Virus record (IMG/VR): IMGVR_UViG_3300033149_001239
Span: 1 to 49,260 of that record
From: a virus
Direction: 5' to 3' (one strand)
DNA length: 49,260 nt
This document shows, one piece after another, positions 20,000 through 30,882 of the stretch. The translations under genes were made by a program, and so were the position numbers. How positions within the stretch are numbered: the stretch's first letter is position 1; each line of letters begins with the position of its first letter. The notes under the pieces were generated by a model, which had not been told where the DNA came from, did no database searches, and worked only from the letters and a program-made list of their open reading frames with translations.

Positions 20000-22900
20000 T
20001 AGTTATATATGTCTTTAAGTTCATCTTTAACTTCTTTATTCATCTGTTTTAACTCCTGCTCGATTTCATATGTAGGTCTTTCTTTCCCGTATAGTTCTTC
20101 GTACAACTCAGGGTCAATAGCCTTTATTGCTCTCTTATCTTGTGCAGTAGTTGACTTCTTTTTAGTTTTACTCTTTGGTTTAGTTTGCCCATAACCCGGT
20201 CTGTAAGATGGTGTTATACCAAGTGCATCATACATATCATCTGAATCACCACTACCTCCGAGAAGCTTTATTAATCCTATTGGTGCATCAAGTTGCATTC
20301 CTGAATAAATTTCTAACAACACTCTCGTTGCTTGAACTAAACTATCAGGACCACTGACATCTTTAATACTCTTGAATACTTTCCTAACTACAGATGTTAA
20401 TGGGTTTACAACATCAGAGATTGGCTTTCTATCTTTCTCAGCGTATGCTATTGCCGTTTCAATTGCAGAACCCATAATAGGTATAGCATAGATTAAGTTA
20501 AGTCCTAACGCTGCATCTCTTAATGCTTTGTATGCTCTGTCTTTCTCGCCATCTTTACCTTGAAGTAATGCAGGTGCGTATGACACTGCGGTAAACGCAA
20601 CGTTTGCTAATGAATAATTTAAAAGCAATTTACGAACCTCTTCCATCTTAGGTTTCTTGCCACTCATAATGTCGTTTGTTACATTCATAGAAGATTGATA
20701 AACATTGTTCATCATTAGAAATAAAGAACTACCAAACATTGTAAATGTTCTGTTAAGAGCATCTGTGCTTTGCTGAAGTCCTACTTTTTCTGTTGCTCTT
20801 CTTGATTGCTGAGTAGAGTTGTAATCATTGAAATCTCTAAGTGCTTTATTTTTATCTACACCATTTCTGATTTGCCTGTTGTATAAAGCTTTGTATCCGA
20901 GTACACCAAGGATATCCCCTGCTACTGTAGTAAAACCTTTTACTTTTGTAAATGCTCTTGCAGCACGACCTCTTCTACCTTGTTGTGCTTTTGTTTTCTT
21001 AAAAGTTCTACCACCTGATTCAATACCAAATACATCACCCTCTAAACCTTGCTTGATACGATTATCAAAAGTTGCTGATATTTCTCTTGCTTCCTTAATA
21101 TTTGTTCTTAAGAACATCAATACCTCAGCATAGTCTTTCATAAAACCAAGTGTGTCTAACCCCGGAATATATTTACCTGATGGCAATGCTTTATACTTTT
21201 GCCACGCAAATATAAATGAAGACATCTGCTTTGGAACCTGAACCAATTTAAGTGCTAAAGCAAAACCTGTAAATAAAGATTGTAGTTTTGTAACCACATC
21301 TGCACTTTCTACTTGTGGTCCCGAATCAGGATTAATAGCATAATTAAGTGACCTTGAAAACAGTTGCTTCAGACCTGTTTCGTCTAAAAGGTTTTGTATC
21401 CCTTGGTCCTGAAGTATTGCATTCATTTCTTTAACACCTAAGGCATATGCTTTATATTTCTCCATAGACTTAACGTGCTCTTCCATAACCTCACTGAAAG
21501 ACAAACCTAATATAACATCTCCTGTTAAATCAACACGCTCTTTAAGTGCAGGTGAAAACTCCGCAGTAAACACCTTATTAAACTCTCCTTCAAGAATCAT
21601 ATCGTTGGTGATTGCTCCTTTACTAATTGTTCTTGTAGGAAAGTAATTTTCTACATAACCAAGACTAACATCATTTACTTGTTGGTAAACTGCATTGGTC
21701 TCTTCAAAATATTTATTACTTAAAAAATCTACGGTTTGCTCTACCAACTCTTGATTGTCTTTACCAATAAATCTTTTAACTAATTCTAAATCCACCTCCA
21801 TCTTAGCCAACTTTTCTGCCTGAATTGGGTTTAGAGATAACGCATAGATTCTCATTGCTTGGTCTTTATTGAAAACATTTGAGGTTCTATTACCTGTTTC
21901 TGTATCTATAAATGACAACTCTTGAACATCTGTTCCTAATGAATACTTCCACTCGGTCCATTTTTTACCGTGAGTAGAATTAGTCATAGCATTCATATCA
22001 CCTTCGGTTCTTCTAACACCTTGAAGATTTCTTTCATCGAAGTCGTTCAATACATTATAAAATGTTTCAGTAAACATTCCGTCTTTAAATCCGTCAAGCA
22101 TTCTTGTAAACGTACCAAGGTGAGTAACATAGTTTTGCATAAACTTAGCTACACCATTTGATGTCAATTTTTTTACACCATCTTCTTTAAACTGATTAAA
22201 GAATGCAGTGACTGCTCCAAATAATCCTTTTTCTTTAAATGCTTTTCTAATAAATTGACGATTCTTCTGTAGACCGTTCTCGTTTAATGGATTACCGTTC
22301 TCATCATATAGCTGACCAAAGTCGTCTTGTATTTGTTCGTTAAACTCTTTTTGTTTTTCTTCTACTTTCTGTCTTCTTTCTTCTTTCCTGTTGTTTAATC
22401 TTTGAATTGATTCCTTTCTTGCACTCTTGACATCTTCAAGTAATTCCTGAACATCTTCGAGTTCCATTGTCATAACGTCTCCAAAAGAATCAAGTGCAAT
22501 TCTTCTATCAAGAAGTAACCTTTCTTTTGATGTAAGCTTCTCGCCTTGCTCTTGTTTCTGAAGTATTTCTGTAATCCTTTCATCTCTAACACTATCTGCT
22601 AATTCCTGTAATGCTTCGAAGTCTTGTTTCATAACGGCATCTAAAACTTCTTTTACTTGAGAGAAATAAGCTTGACCTATTGCATCTAATCCTGCTGCTC
22701 TTACCTTGCCTGAAGATGTTTTAGATTTTCTTGATTTCTTTTTTACTATAGTTAGGATGTCTTTTATTACTCTGTTCTTTTCATTATTTCTTTCAATCTC
22801 AACTTCTTTTAAAACCTCAGACATTTTACCTATGAAGTTTTTAGGTGTAGTTGTGTTGACTGTTTTTAGTAATCTGTTGATTACTGTTTTAGAATAATTC

Positions 22901-25900
22901 TTACCTGCAGGTAGAAGCTTACGAATAATCATTCTCATTCTTCTTTGTGCATCTGTAAGATTATCTGCACTTATCTTTCTTTGCTTAAGATTTTTCTTAA
23001 TGTTATTTATTTCTCTTGCAACTTTAGCATTTCCTCTAATACCAAGTGCTCTGTCAAATGCAACAAGTAATTCATTCTGTAATTGTTCAGTTTGAATTTT
23101 AAATATTGGGTCGGCTTTTAAAGTATCAAATGCTTTTTCTCTTATCTCAGAAAAAGTTTTAATTCTTCCCGTCTTGTCAAATGCAAATTTATTTACTGCA
23201 GTTCTTACATTATTAAATAATCTAAAACCAACCTTCGCACCTTCGTTGACATCTCCAAAAACTCTTGGCATAGGAACTCTTAAGCCTATGTTTACTACCA
23301 TTGCTTTGTTGATGTCAGTTGCACTAAAGCCTCTGTTTTTTAATACCACTCTAATTGATTCATCAGGGATACCTTGGTCTCTTCCTTTCTGAATAATACT
23401 ATCTATACTCATCCCGGAACTAAACATAGCTTCAGGATTTTTTAAAGCTTTAGTTTGAGCCTCCGTCATCTTTAATGGCTTCCCTGCAAAAATGTCTGCC
23501 AATGCAGTCCCTAAGAATTCATCAAGAGTTAAGTTCTGAATCTCTTCTGCTGATAGGTCCTTAGACATTTTAAATTGAGACTTAATGTAGTTCCACATAC
23601 CAATCAACCACTCGCTGAATTTGGACTTAATAGAACCATTAACTATTGTCTCACCTTTATTACCAATAAGAATAGCCATAGCTTCTCTCGTGGCTTTATC
23701 TACATCACCGTCAAATCTTTTTAATTGTTTTTTAAACTCATCAGTTTCTTGAACAACCTCAGCACCCTTCTTATAAATCTCTCTACCTTTCTTTGTGGTC
23801 TGTAAGTAATCTGTCCAAACGTGACCCATCTCGTGTATAGATGTGTTGTATAGTGATGACTTAGTTTCGTGTACCTCAGGATTAATGTAGATGTCTCCGT
23901 CTACTGTAACACCATAAATAATCTCATCACCTTTTAGATACGCTCTAACGTTGTCTTGAGACATTACATTATTAAATGTATCTACGTCTGAATTAATTAC
24001 TACAGACGGGAACGCTAAGTTCATAAATGCATTTAGTTTGGTAGACTCATCAGGATTGATGGCTGCCATAATACCAATGTAATCTTTATCCGGAACACCA
24101 ATACCTACACCTGTTGTTTGAGTTCTTTTAGTTTTAGCTGCAAACTTTTTACCACCTGCTTCTGAGGTAATCATCTTAGCCATTATTTTTTCGAATGCCT
24201 TAGGATATACCGTCTCCATTGATTGTGGATTTTCAAGTATACCTATTGACTTTCCTCTAACTCCATACTTATAATTCGGATGTGTTGTTTCTATAATACC
24301 CGGATTCAAAACATCAACACCAACTAAAGCAACAACGTTACCAATAGGTACGTTCTTTAGTTGTGGGTCTGTAAGTAAATTAGTTATCTGAGCCAAGTTT
24401 AATTTTACCGCATCTTCTTCAACACCTTTCAAAAGTTCTTTTACTGTAACCTTTGTGCTTTTAGTTACCCCTCCAACTTTCTTTTCTTTACCCTTAGCTT
24501 CTTGAATGACTCCTGTGGTTAGGTATCCAACCAACTTTGCTCTCATAGGGAGAGACATATTCTCTACAAATTCAGGAGTAAGTGCTTGGTCCATAGTTGT
24601 AACCTTGCCTTCTCTAAATCTTTTTAATAAGTCAGTTAAGTTTCTGATGTTCTTTTTGTCAGTAGCATTCTTTTTAGGCTTAGCCTTTAACTTCACTAAG
24701 TCCTGCTTCATCTGTGTTTTTAAAACACGAACTGCTGACCTTCTGTTTCTTTTAGGTAACGTAGTTATATTATCTGCTAACACTCTTACAACTGCTTCGT
24801 TAGATTGCATAGCATCTTGACCCATCTTAACAATGTTCATTGGAACCAACCCATTGTACTCAGGATTCTTTGCCCAAAAATCTTTAAATATTTCTTGGTT
24901 TTCTTGGTAGATTTTTTCTGCTCTACTTATAATAGTCTGAGCCTCTTTCTCTTCCACATTTGCCCAAGCTGCTTGTTCATTGCCTACAGTTCCATTAAAA
25001 CCAATCGCACCCTTAAGGTCTTCAATTACATTACCTGTAACAGGATTAGTAACAGTACCTGTTGTAAGTTGGTCTGTAATACTAAACATAGTAGGAACTC
25101 CTTTAACAACCTTAAGATTAGTAATCTTCAGTGGTTTATCTGTTCTGCTATTTAGTTCTTCAACATCAATCTTTTCTGATGTCATTTCATCAGGTGTAAT
25201 CTTAACATCAACGTTTGGACTTTCCATTGCGTTTATAGCATTGGTCACTTCATCTTCAGCTTCTTGCTTTGCATTTTCATCAGTAGTCTCATCTATCTCT
25301 AATCTAAAATCAACCTTTGGTTTTTTTCCTGACTCCTCTTCTTTAAGTGAAGCTTCAAAGTCTTCTGCTGCTTGTTGAGTTTCTGTTTCTTTTGTTTCTT
25401 CTATAACACCAACACTTGCTTGACCTTGACCTTGACTAATAGCAGGAGTTGTTTGAGTACCCTCAGGTAAACCCGGTGTAGTTTCTTCGGTTTGTGTCTT
25501 TGAAGACACTTCTTCTGTTGTTGTAGGAACAACACCTGTTTCTGTGGGAACTTCACTTTGTTCTTCGCTTACCTCTGTTTGAGTATCAGGTGTATCTTTT
25601 ACCTCCGTTTCAGTTTCCGTAGTAGTTTGAGTACCTCCTCTTGCTTCTTCGACCTTTGCTTCAACTAACTTTCGGGAAACCAACTTAGATACCTCATCAT
25701 CATTATCTACAGTTGCACTCATACGAAGCAACTCATTAGGACTAAGTCCATTTATAAACTTAACAAATTCTTCTTTAGAAACTTGTTGTAATCTTCCAAA
25801 TCTATTTTTCTTAATTCTATAAGATGGCAACCCTTCTCTTATATCAGAAACGTTTGCTTGTTCTCCAATAGAAAAAACACCTGTACCTGCAAGAATAGTC

Positions 25901-28884
25901 TGCTCGTTTAGTGGTCTTGTTTTTCGAGTAGTAATTATGTCCTCTAACTCTTTATTTATTTCACCAATCTTATTACTGAAAATTGATTTTCTATTTGTTG
26001 TTGATGACATTTCTTCTTTAGCTGCAAGAAGTTCCATAACTCTTGTTTCTACTTCGCCATTTCTTTTAATTCTTGAAAATGCTCCTGTGTTATTTAACAG
26101 TTCCCTTGCAGTCTTTCTTAAACCAACGTTCATTTGTATACGCTGATTAGTCTCAGCATCTATCTGACCAAGACGTTCCATATTATTTGCCCAAGCAGAA
26201 ATCTTAGTTCCTGAGGACAACTCGTCAGACATAAACTTTATATCTGTAAATGCTGATGCTAACTCTAAGTTGTTTCTACTTCTTGCTTCCATAGCAAGAT
26301 TAATTGCCATATTAGATGTGTTGTTACCCATAGCACCACCCATCTCAGCCATTATCTCTTTAATGTTTATATCATCACCAACTGTTATTTGAGCAGCAAG
26401 TTCACCAAAGCCTTCACCAATTGGGTCAGCTATCATACGTTCTGCAGTTAAAGCTGCAACTCTCGCTCCTTTTCCTGATACATTTCCAACCCTTATAAGG
26501 TTACCTGCTAATTTTGCAGTAAGTAAATCTACAATAGCAATTGGAACACCTCTTTTAAACCCACGCTCCTTACCTTCTGCCCAAACCTTTTCATCGTTTA
26601 AGGCTTTTGCTACAGAATCGGGGTCTGTCATATCGTATCCTTGATTTGTAATAGCCTCAAGAACTGCGTTAGTATATTCCATTGCCAATGAGGTAGCTGC
26701 AAATCCCGTTCTTGTACCCCAAGTAAATCCTGTTGCTGCACCTGCTGACGTAGTAACTACACCACCGGGTCCTGTGACAAAACCTGATGCACCTATTGCT
26801 GCACCTGTTGCGGTACCTGCAGCCATAGATAGAGGAATAATCTTTTTACCATATGGCAACATCATAGAAATACTATGTGCTGCTAATGATGTCATCCACT
26901 CAAATGGGTCATCTAAAATAACATCCCAATTCTCATCCATATTGGATGCTTTCTCCCATCTATTTAAAACTCTTGACCTTTTATCAGAAGTTCGATTCAT
27001 ATAGTCTACAATCTTCTCTGCCATTAACGCAGTAGACTCAGGGTCTTCAAGGTCAATACCATTCATAAAACCCGGGTACATTGTAGCGGCTAAAATTAAA
27101 TCACCTGCTTTACCCATATTGGTTCCGTTCTCTAAGGCTACTTGAAACCCTTCCCAATTTTCAGCATACTCTTTTTCAGCATACTTGTCGTACTTTAAAT
27201 CATAGTATGTTGAAGCTTCCTTATAAGCATCTGCAGCAATCTGAGATTTGTATTGTTGAGCACCATACTCTAATTCAATAACTTTTTTAATCTGAACCTC
27301 TCTTTCATTTTGTGGTTCGTAAAGACTTAATTCACTTGGCTTCACACCAAAATATCTTAAGCTTTTATTTTCGATTGCTTGTTCAGCTTCTTTTGCAGCA
27401 AGGTTTATTTTTATTGCATCTCCAATAGTAGCCTTTCTTCTTTTTTCAAGATAAAGGTCTGCTTCTTCCCTAACAAACATTGCTTGGTCATCAAGATATG
27501 CATCTGCTAATTCCTCTCTTCTTTTTGTAGCAGCATTTTTAAGTTCATAAGAATCATCCCTTAATTTACCGTTGATATAAAATTTATCATATTTTACTTG
27601 GTCCTGAGGACTAAGGTCTTCTTGTCTAAACGGAGCACCACTTAAAAAGTTTTCTGTGTCTTTAGCTTCGTCATAATCAGATAAAAGTTTTCTTTCAGTA
27701 GAATAATCAAGACCTCTCTCTTGATAGTATTTTTCCATCTCTGCCTCTGCAGTAGCCACATCCTTCCAACTGCCCTGAGCAAAAGCTTCTGCTTCCTCTT
27801 TGGTGTCGAATTCAAAAACCTCATCTCTTTCTCTTGCTAATTTTAAAGCCTCATCAAAAGTTAATTCTTGATGCCACCACATCGCATCTGATGTATAGTG
27901 GTCAGGATTAACAGGATGCAGCATAGGTATAACCTTATGCTTTCCGTCTTCCTCAAACGAAGTCATTTTAACAGTTGATACTGTTCCGTCTTCGTTCTTT
28001 AAAGGAATCTTTCTTAATGTTTTTGCTTTGATTGCTTTTTGAACTTCAGATGATAAAGGTTTTTTAGCAGCACCACCAAGGTTTCCTTTTATAAAGTTTC
28101 TTAATTTATCTGCTCCTTGTCTTTCCCCGTCAGATGTGAACGGGTCTAAATCAATTGTAGTTGTAGTTTTTCCATCAGGTGCAGTTACAGTAACGTTATC
28201 ACCAATACCTGATTCAACAAACCTAAACCCATATTTTTTAAAATTCTTTATTAAAAAAGGAACAACTTCTTCCTCTGCTTTATCTATAAGAGAAGCATCT
28301 ATTTGTGATATTTCATTTATAAAAGTTTCGTCTTGCAGTACACCTAATATCTCTGCATTCTTTAACTCTCTTTCTATTTCTTTAGCTTTAGCCTCTTGCT
28401 CTTGTTGTAGTCTTAGGTCCGGTAAATCTTTATTTCTTTGCTCTGTCGTAAAAGCAAAGTCTGCTGCCATTTGGTTTTGTGCTCTTTCAAGAACATTCTT
28501 ATCAGGATACATACCCATATTTTGGGTAGACATAGGACTCACATAACCATCTTCTCTTGTGTCTTGTGGAGCACCCGGTGCAGTTGGGTCAAACTTAAAT
28601 GTACTTGGGTCAAATTCAGGAATGTCGGACAAATCCGAAGAACCATCTTCCGAAGAAGAAACCATATCTTCTTGTGGTTGGTCTTTTTTTTTTACTTCAC
28701 CAAAGTATGCGTTAAAGAAATCAGCTTCGTTTAAGTCTGTCATATCCTCTCCTTTTACGAAGTCATAAACATCCTTTGCTTTATACACATCGTTGCCGTA
28801 TGCTTCGGCAAACTGTTCAATTGACAAGTCAGTTGCTCCTTGTGATTTAATATACGAATATAATTCTTGTAGCTTTTCGTTCAT
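19999..28884 (-). CDS. Giant internal virion protein with zincin motif (2961 aa)
   Basis: One uninterrupted frame of 2961 codons. The N-terminus (MNEKLQELYSYIKSQGATDL) is followed by a Pro/Asp-rich linker. A Gly/Ala-rich hydrophobic stretch lies near residues 685-720 (e.g. GAAIGASGFVTGPGG). A Thr/Glu/Gln-rich linker at about 1085-1190 contains V-S-S-K-T from palindrome copy 25494-25509. A gluzincin-type motif H-E-M-G-H begins at residue 1684. Long Lys/Glu coiled-coil regions follow (about 1900-2250), and a helical C-terminal third. Position at the end of the tail genes and size suit an ejected internal protein like T7 gp16 or the giant proteins of crAss-like and marine podoviruses. The HExxH could process virion proteins or open the cell envelope. 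No RNA polymerase motif was seen. Confidence 0.8.
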   Translation of the reverse strand: MNEKLQELYSYIKSQGATDLSIEQFAEAYGNDVYKAKDVYDFVKGEDMTDLNEADFFNAYFGEVKKKDQPQEDMVSSSEDGSSDLSDIPEFDPSTFKFDPTAPGAPQDTREDGYVSPMSTQNMGMYPDKNVLERAQNQMAADFAFTTEQRNKDLPDLRLQQEQEAKAKEIERELKNAEILGVLQDETFINEISQIDASLIDKAEEEVVPFLIKNFKKYGFRFVESGIGDNVTVTAPDGKTTTTIDLDPFTSDGERQGADKLRNFIKGNLGGAAKKPLSSEVQKAIKAKTLRKIPLKNEDGTVSTVKMTSFEEDGKHKVIPMLHPVNPDHYTSDAMWWHQELTFDEALKLARERDEVFEFDTKEEAEAFAQGSWKDVATAEAEMEKYYQERGLDYSTERKLLSDYDEAKDTENFLSGAPFRQEDLSPQDQVKYDKFYINGKLRDDSYELKNAATKRREELADAYLDDQAMFVREEADLYLEKRRKATIGDAIKINLAAKEAEQAIENKSLRYFGVKPSELSLYEPQNEREVQIKKVIELEYGAQQYKSQIAADAYKEASTYYDLKYDKYAEKEYAENWEGFQVALENGTNMGKAGDLILAATMYPGFMNGIDLEDPESTALMAEKIVDYMNRTSDKRSRVLNRWEKASNMDENWDVILDDPFEWMTSLAAHSISMMLPYGKKIIPLSMAAGTATGAAIGASGFVTGPGGVVTTSAGAATGFTWGTRTGFAATSLAMEYTNAVLEAITNQGYDMTDPDSVAKALNDEKVWAEGKERGFKRGVPIAIVDLLTAKLAGNLIRVGNVSGKGARVAALTAERMIADPIGEGFGELAAQITVGDDINIKEIMAEMGGAMGNNTSNMAINLAMEARSRNNLELASAFTDIKFMSDELSSGTKISAWANNMERLGQIDAETNQRIQMNVGLRKTARELLNNTGAFSRIKRNGEVETRVMELLAAKEEMSSTTNRKSIFSNKIGEINKELEDIITTRKTRPLNEQTILAGTGVFSIGEQANVSDIREGLPSYRIKKNRFGRLQQVSKEEFVKFINGLSPNELLRMSATVDNDDEVSKLVSRKLVEAKVEEARGGTQTTTETETEVKDTPDTQTEVSEEQSEVPTETGVVPTTTEEVSSKTQTEETTPGLPEGTQTTPAISQGQGQASVGVIEETKETETQQAAEDFEASLKEEESGKKPKVDFRLEIDETTDENAKQEAEDEVTNAINAMESPNVDVKITPDEMTSEKIDVEELNSRTDKPLKITNLKVVKGVPTMFSITDQLTTGTVTNPVTGNVIEDLKGAIGFNGTVGNEQAAWANVEEKEAQTIISRAEKIYQENQEIFKDFWAKNPEYNGLVPMNIVKMGQDAMQSNEAVVRVLADNITTLPKRNRRSAVRVLKTQMKQDLVKLKAKPKKNATDKKNIRNLTDLLKRFREGKVTTMDQALTPEFVENMSLPMRAKLVGYLTTGVIQEAKGKEKKVGGVTKSTKVTVKELLKGVEEDAVKLNLAQITNLLTDPQLKNVPIGNVVALVGVDVLNPGIIETTHPNYKYGVRGKSIGILENPQSMETVYPKAFEKIMAKMITSEAGGKKFAAKTKRTQTTGVGIGVPDKDYIGIMAAINPDESTKLNAFMNLAFPSVVINSDVDTFNNVMSQDNVRAYLKGDEIIYGVTVDGDIYINPEVHETKSSLYNTSIHEMGHVWTDYLQTTKKGREIYKKGAEVVQETDEFKKQLKRFDGDVDKATREAMAILIGNKGETIVNGSIKSKFSEWLIGMWNYIKSQFKMSKDLSAEEIQNLTLDEFLGTALADIFAGKPLKMTEAQTKALKNPEAMFSSGMSIDSIIQKGRDQGIPDESIRVVLKNRGFSATDINKAMVVNIGLRVPMPRVFGDVNEGAKVGFRLFNNVRTAVNKFAFDKTGRIKTFSEIREKAFDTLKADPIFKIQTEQLQNELLVAFDRALGIRGNAKVAREINNIKKNLKQRKISADNLTDAQRRMRMIIRKLLPAGKNYSKTVINRLLKTVNTTTPKNFIGKMSEVLKEVEIERNNEKNRVIKDILTIVKKKSRKSKTSSGKVRAAGLDAIGQAYFSQVKEVLDAVMKQDFEALQELADSVRDERITEILQKQEQGEKLTSKERLLLDRRIALDSFGDVMTMELEDVQELLEDVKSARKESIQRLNNRKEERRQKVEEKQKEFNEQIQDDFGQLYDENGNPLNENGLQKNRQFIRKAFKEKGLFGAVTAFFNQFKEDGVKKLTSNGVAKFMQNYVTHLGTFTRMLDGFKDGMFTETFYNVLNDFDERNLQGVRRTEGDMNAMTNSTHGKKWTEWKYSLGTDVQELSFIDTETGNRTSNVFNKDQAMRIYALSLNPIQAEKLAKMEVDLELVKRFIGKDNQELVEQTVDFLSNKYFEETNAVYQQVNDVSLGYVENYFPTRTISKGAITNDMILEGEFNKVFTAEFSPALKERVDLTGDVILGLSFSEVMEEHVKSMEKYKAYALGVKEMNAILQDQGIQNLLDETGLKQLFSRSLNYAINPDSGPQVESADVVTKLQSLFTGFALALKLVQVPKQMSSFIFAWQKYKALPSGKYIPGLDTLGFMKDYAEVLMFLRTNIKEAREISATFDNRIKQGLEGDVFGIESGGRTFKKTKAQQGRRGRAARAFTKVKGFTTVAGDILGVLGYKALYNRQIRNGVDKNKALRDFNDYNSTQQSRRATEKVGLQQSTDALNRTFTMFGSSLFLMMNNVYQSSMNVTNDIMSGKKPKMEEVRKLLLNYSLANVAFTAVSYAPALLQGKDGEKDRAYKALRDAALGLNLIYAIPIMGSAIETAIAYAEKDRKPISDVVNPLTSVVRKVFKSIKDVSGPDSLVQATRVLLEIYSGMQLDAPIGLIKLLGGSGDSDDMYDALGITPSYRPGYGQTKPKSKTKKKSTTAQDKRAIKAIDPELYEELYGKERPTYEIEQELKQMNKEVKDELKDIYN
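25494..25509 (-). repeat. Dispersed palindrome copy 10 (TG centre on plus strand)
   Basis: Inside the giant virion protein gene, in the Thr/Glu-rich linker; reads V-S-S-K-T. Confidence 0.95.
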
Positions 28885-28885
28885 T

Positions 28886-30868
28886 TTATTGACCGTTTAA
28901 TTTCTTTTTCTTTTGATTAATTGCGGCTTGTTTCTTACTTGTTCTTTGTGTTGCCTTTATGGTTTGTCTTTTTCCTTGTGTAATTAAACCCTTATCCTCC
29001 ATTGAGGTTTGATTAGAAGACAAATCATAAATAGATTGCCACCAAGAATCAGGTGGCATTTTTGAACTAAAATCAGGAGATTTAACCACCACATTACCTT
29101 TTGAGTCTACTATTTCAATATAATCATCTGTACCCCATCCTCCTGCTCTAACAGTATAGTTACCTGAAAGACCCGGAAGTGAATTTACAAATGCTTGTAC
29201 ACCCGGCACAGAAGCGTTTTTGTCATCAAGTTTAATTGCACCTTTTGGAATAGGATTCTCTGTCTTTATAACTCGTTCAAACGCTTTCTGAAGAGGTTCC
29301 TTAGTATCTGCTGCAGTACCTGCACTAAACCCTACTGATGTTTCATTAAACTCTTTGTCTTTGTCAAATTTAGATTTTGAAAGAGTAGCATCTACATCAG
29401 TAATTTTATTGTCCTTGGACAATATTTTATTTACGTTACCTTTTATAAATGAAGCTTGGTCTATTTGTACCCCTGCATCATCAGTAAAACTCATTTCTTC
29501 TGTAGTTCCGTCACTAAACGTTACAACAACACTTGTTCCATCCCTGTCGAAAGATACGATGTCAGAATTAAGACCTCTTAAGAAATCTTCTGCTTCCTTA
29601 ACCTCTGTATCATTACCATACCAAAGCTTAGCAAAGTTACCTACTACAGATTGGTCTTCTATTGCTTTTTTAGCATTCGCATCTTCGGTTGGATTCTTAG
29701 GTCTTGCCTCAAACTTCATTCTTTCTGTATCTACCTTTTCCTTGTAGTCAATTTGCATCTCTGCTTGAGCAGCTAATGTTCTTGCAGCAACTGCATTTTG
29801 TTCGTCTGTCATATCTGTAACAGTACGACCATTTTCTGACTTCAACAAAATTACATTTTGCTTTCTCTTGCCGTTAGCATCTAAAGTCTCAGCCTCATCA
29901 AACGTGGTTGTATACTGCTCACCATCGGGAGTAGCTTTATTAAAATCCATAAGGATAGATGCTCCATTGAAAGAACCGTTTTGCAATTGACCTTGTGCCC
30001 AAGTTTTAGAAGACTCTTCCCATAAACTTAATGCCTTTAAATCACTTGGCTTGACTCCCATTTCTGCAGCAAGTGCTGCTAATTTTTTGTCATCCATTCC
30101 TGCATAGCCACCTTCTCTTTGTCTTATGTCTTCAATTGTTTTTAAAGTACCTGCAGTATATGTTGTACCCATACTTTCTACGGTTGCTTTTATATCTTGA
30201 CCTAAAGAGTTTGTCCACTCCTTAGCGTTACCAACAACATCATATTTAGTAATTGATGTTTTTATTCTGTTTTTTAGATTTTGTACTGAAACCAAATTGT
30301 TCCTATTAGGGTCAAGCATTTTTCCACCCTTGCCATCGTCAATCATTTTACCCATAGATACCAAACCTGTTTCAGGATTGATAACTAATTTGGCATCATT
30401 AAAGTTTGAGAACCCTTCAACATTTGCCATAATCTGCAAATCAATTTCAGATAACTGCTCACCATACGGAAGTTCTGATGATAGCATATCCATCTTTTTG
30501 GTATACTCATCATTATAATCTTGAAGTAAACTAAAACCTTGGTCAGTTCCATCGGTTAAGTTTTGCCTCATCATCGTGTATTTCTTAGGACTTAATTGAC
30601 CACTCTTTAACAAAGTCTCTTGCATCAACATTTGTTTTTGTAGGTCATCAGAAAATTGAATTGCAAATCCATTTAAGTCTTGGTTTTCACCTTGAGGAAC
30701 ATTATTTAAAACTCTCTGATATTCTCTTGAGGCTTCATCAATGGCAGCTTTCTTCTCCTCTCGGACACGCATTTCCTCTTTGAGCATATTATTAAAGTTG
30801 CTACCAACTTCTGCCCAATTTATGTTATCCTCTGCTTGTCTTTCAACGTATTTATATGCTGTTGCCAT
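28886..30868 (-). CDS. Internal virion-type protein (660 aa)
   Basis: Ends one base before the giant gene. A helical N-terminal part is rich in Glu/Lys/Gln (NFNNMLKEEMRVREEKKAAI), and Asn/Asp-rich central repeats lead to a small C-terminal domain (VPGVQAFVNSLPGLSGNYTV, GGWGTDDYIEIVDSKGNVV) and a basic end with QKKKKLNGQ. No enzyme motif. Location between the gp14-like protein and the giant protein parallels the T7 gp15 slot, but no sequence similarity can be claimed by eye. Confidence 0.65.
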   Translation of the reverse strand: MATAYKYVERQAEDNINWAEVGSNFNNMLKEEMRVREEKKAAIDEASREYQRVLNNVPQGENQDLNGFAIQFSDDLQKQMLMQETLLKSGQLSPKKYTMMRQNLTDGTDQGFSLLQDYNDEYTKKMDMLSSELPYGEQLSEIDLQIMANVEGFSNFNDAKLVINPETGLVSMGKMIDDGKGGKMLDPNRNNLVSVQNLKNRIKTSITKYDVVGNAKEWTNSLGQDIKATVESMGTTYTAGTLKTIEDIRQREGGYAGMDDKKLAALAAEMGVKPSDLKALSLWEESSKTWAQGQLQNGSFNGASILMDFNKATPDGEQYTTTFDEAETLDANGKRKQNVILLKSENGRTVTDMTDEQNAVAARTLAAQAEMQIDYKEKVDTERMKFEARPKNPTEDANAKKAIEDQSVVGNFAKLWYGNDTEVKEAEDFLRGLNSDIVSFDRDGTSVVVTFSDGTTEEMSFTDDAGVQIDQASFIKGNVNKILSKDNKITDVDATLSKSKFDKDKEFNETSVGFSAGTAADTKEPLQKAFERVIKTENPIPKGAIKLDDKNASVPGVQAFVNSLPGLSGNYTVRAGGWGTDDYIEIVDSKGNVVVKSPDFSSKMPPDSWWQSIYDLSSNQTSMEDKGLITQGKRQTIKATQRTSKKQAAINQKKKKLNGQ

Positions 30869-30882
30869 TTCTTAGTTTTAGT

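Noticed and set aside
24506-25378. Plus-strand ORFs of 100-130 codons opposite the giant virion gene
   Set aside because: They are antisense shadows of a long, codon-biased minus-strand frame, with no start context or neighbours.
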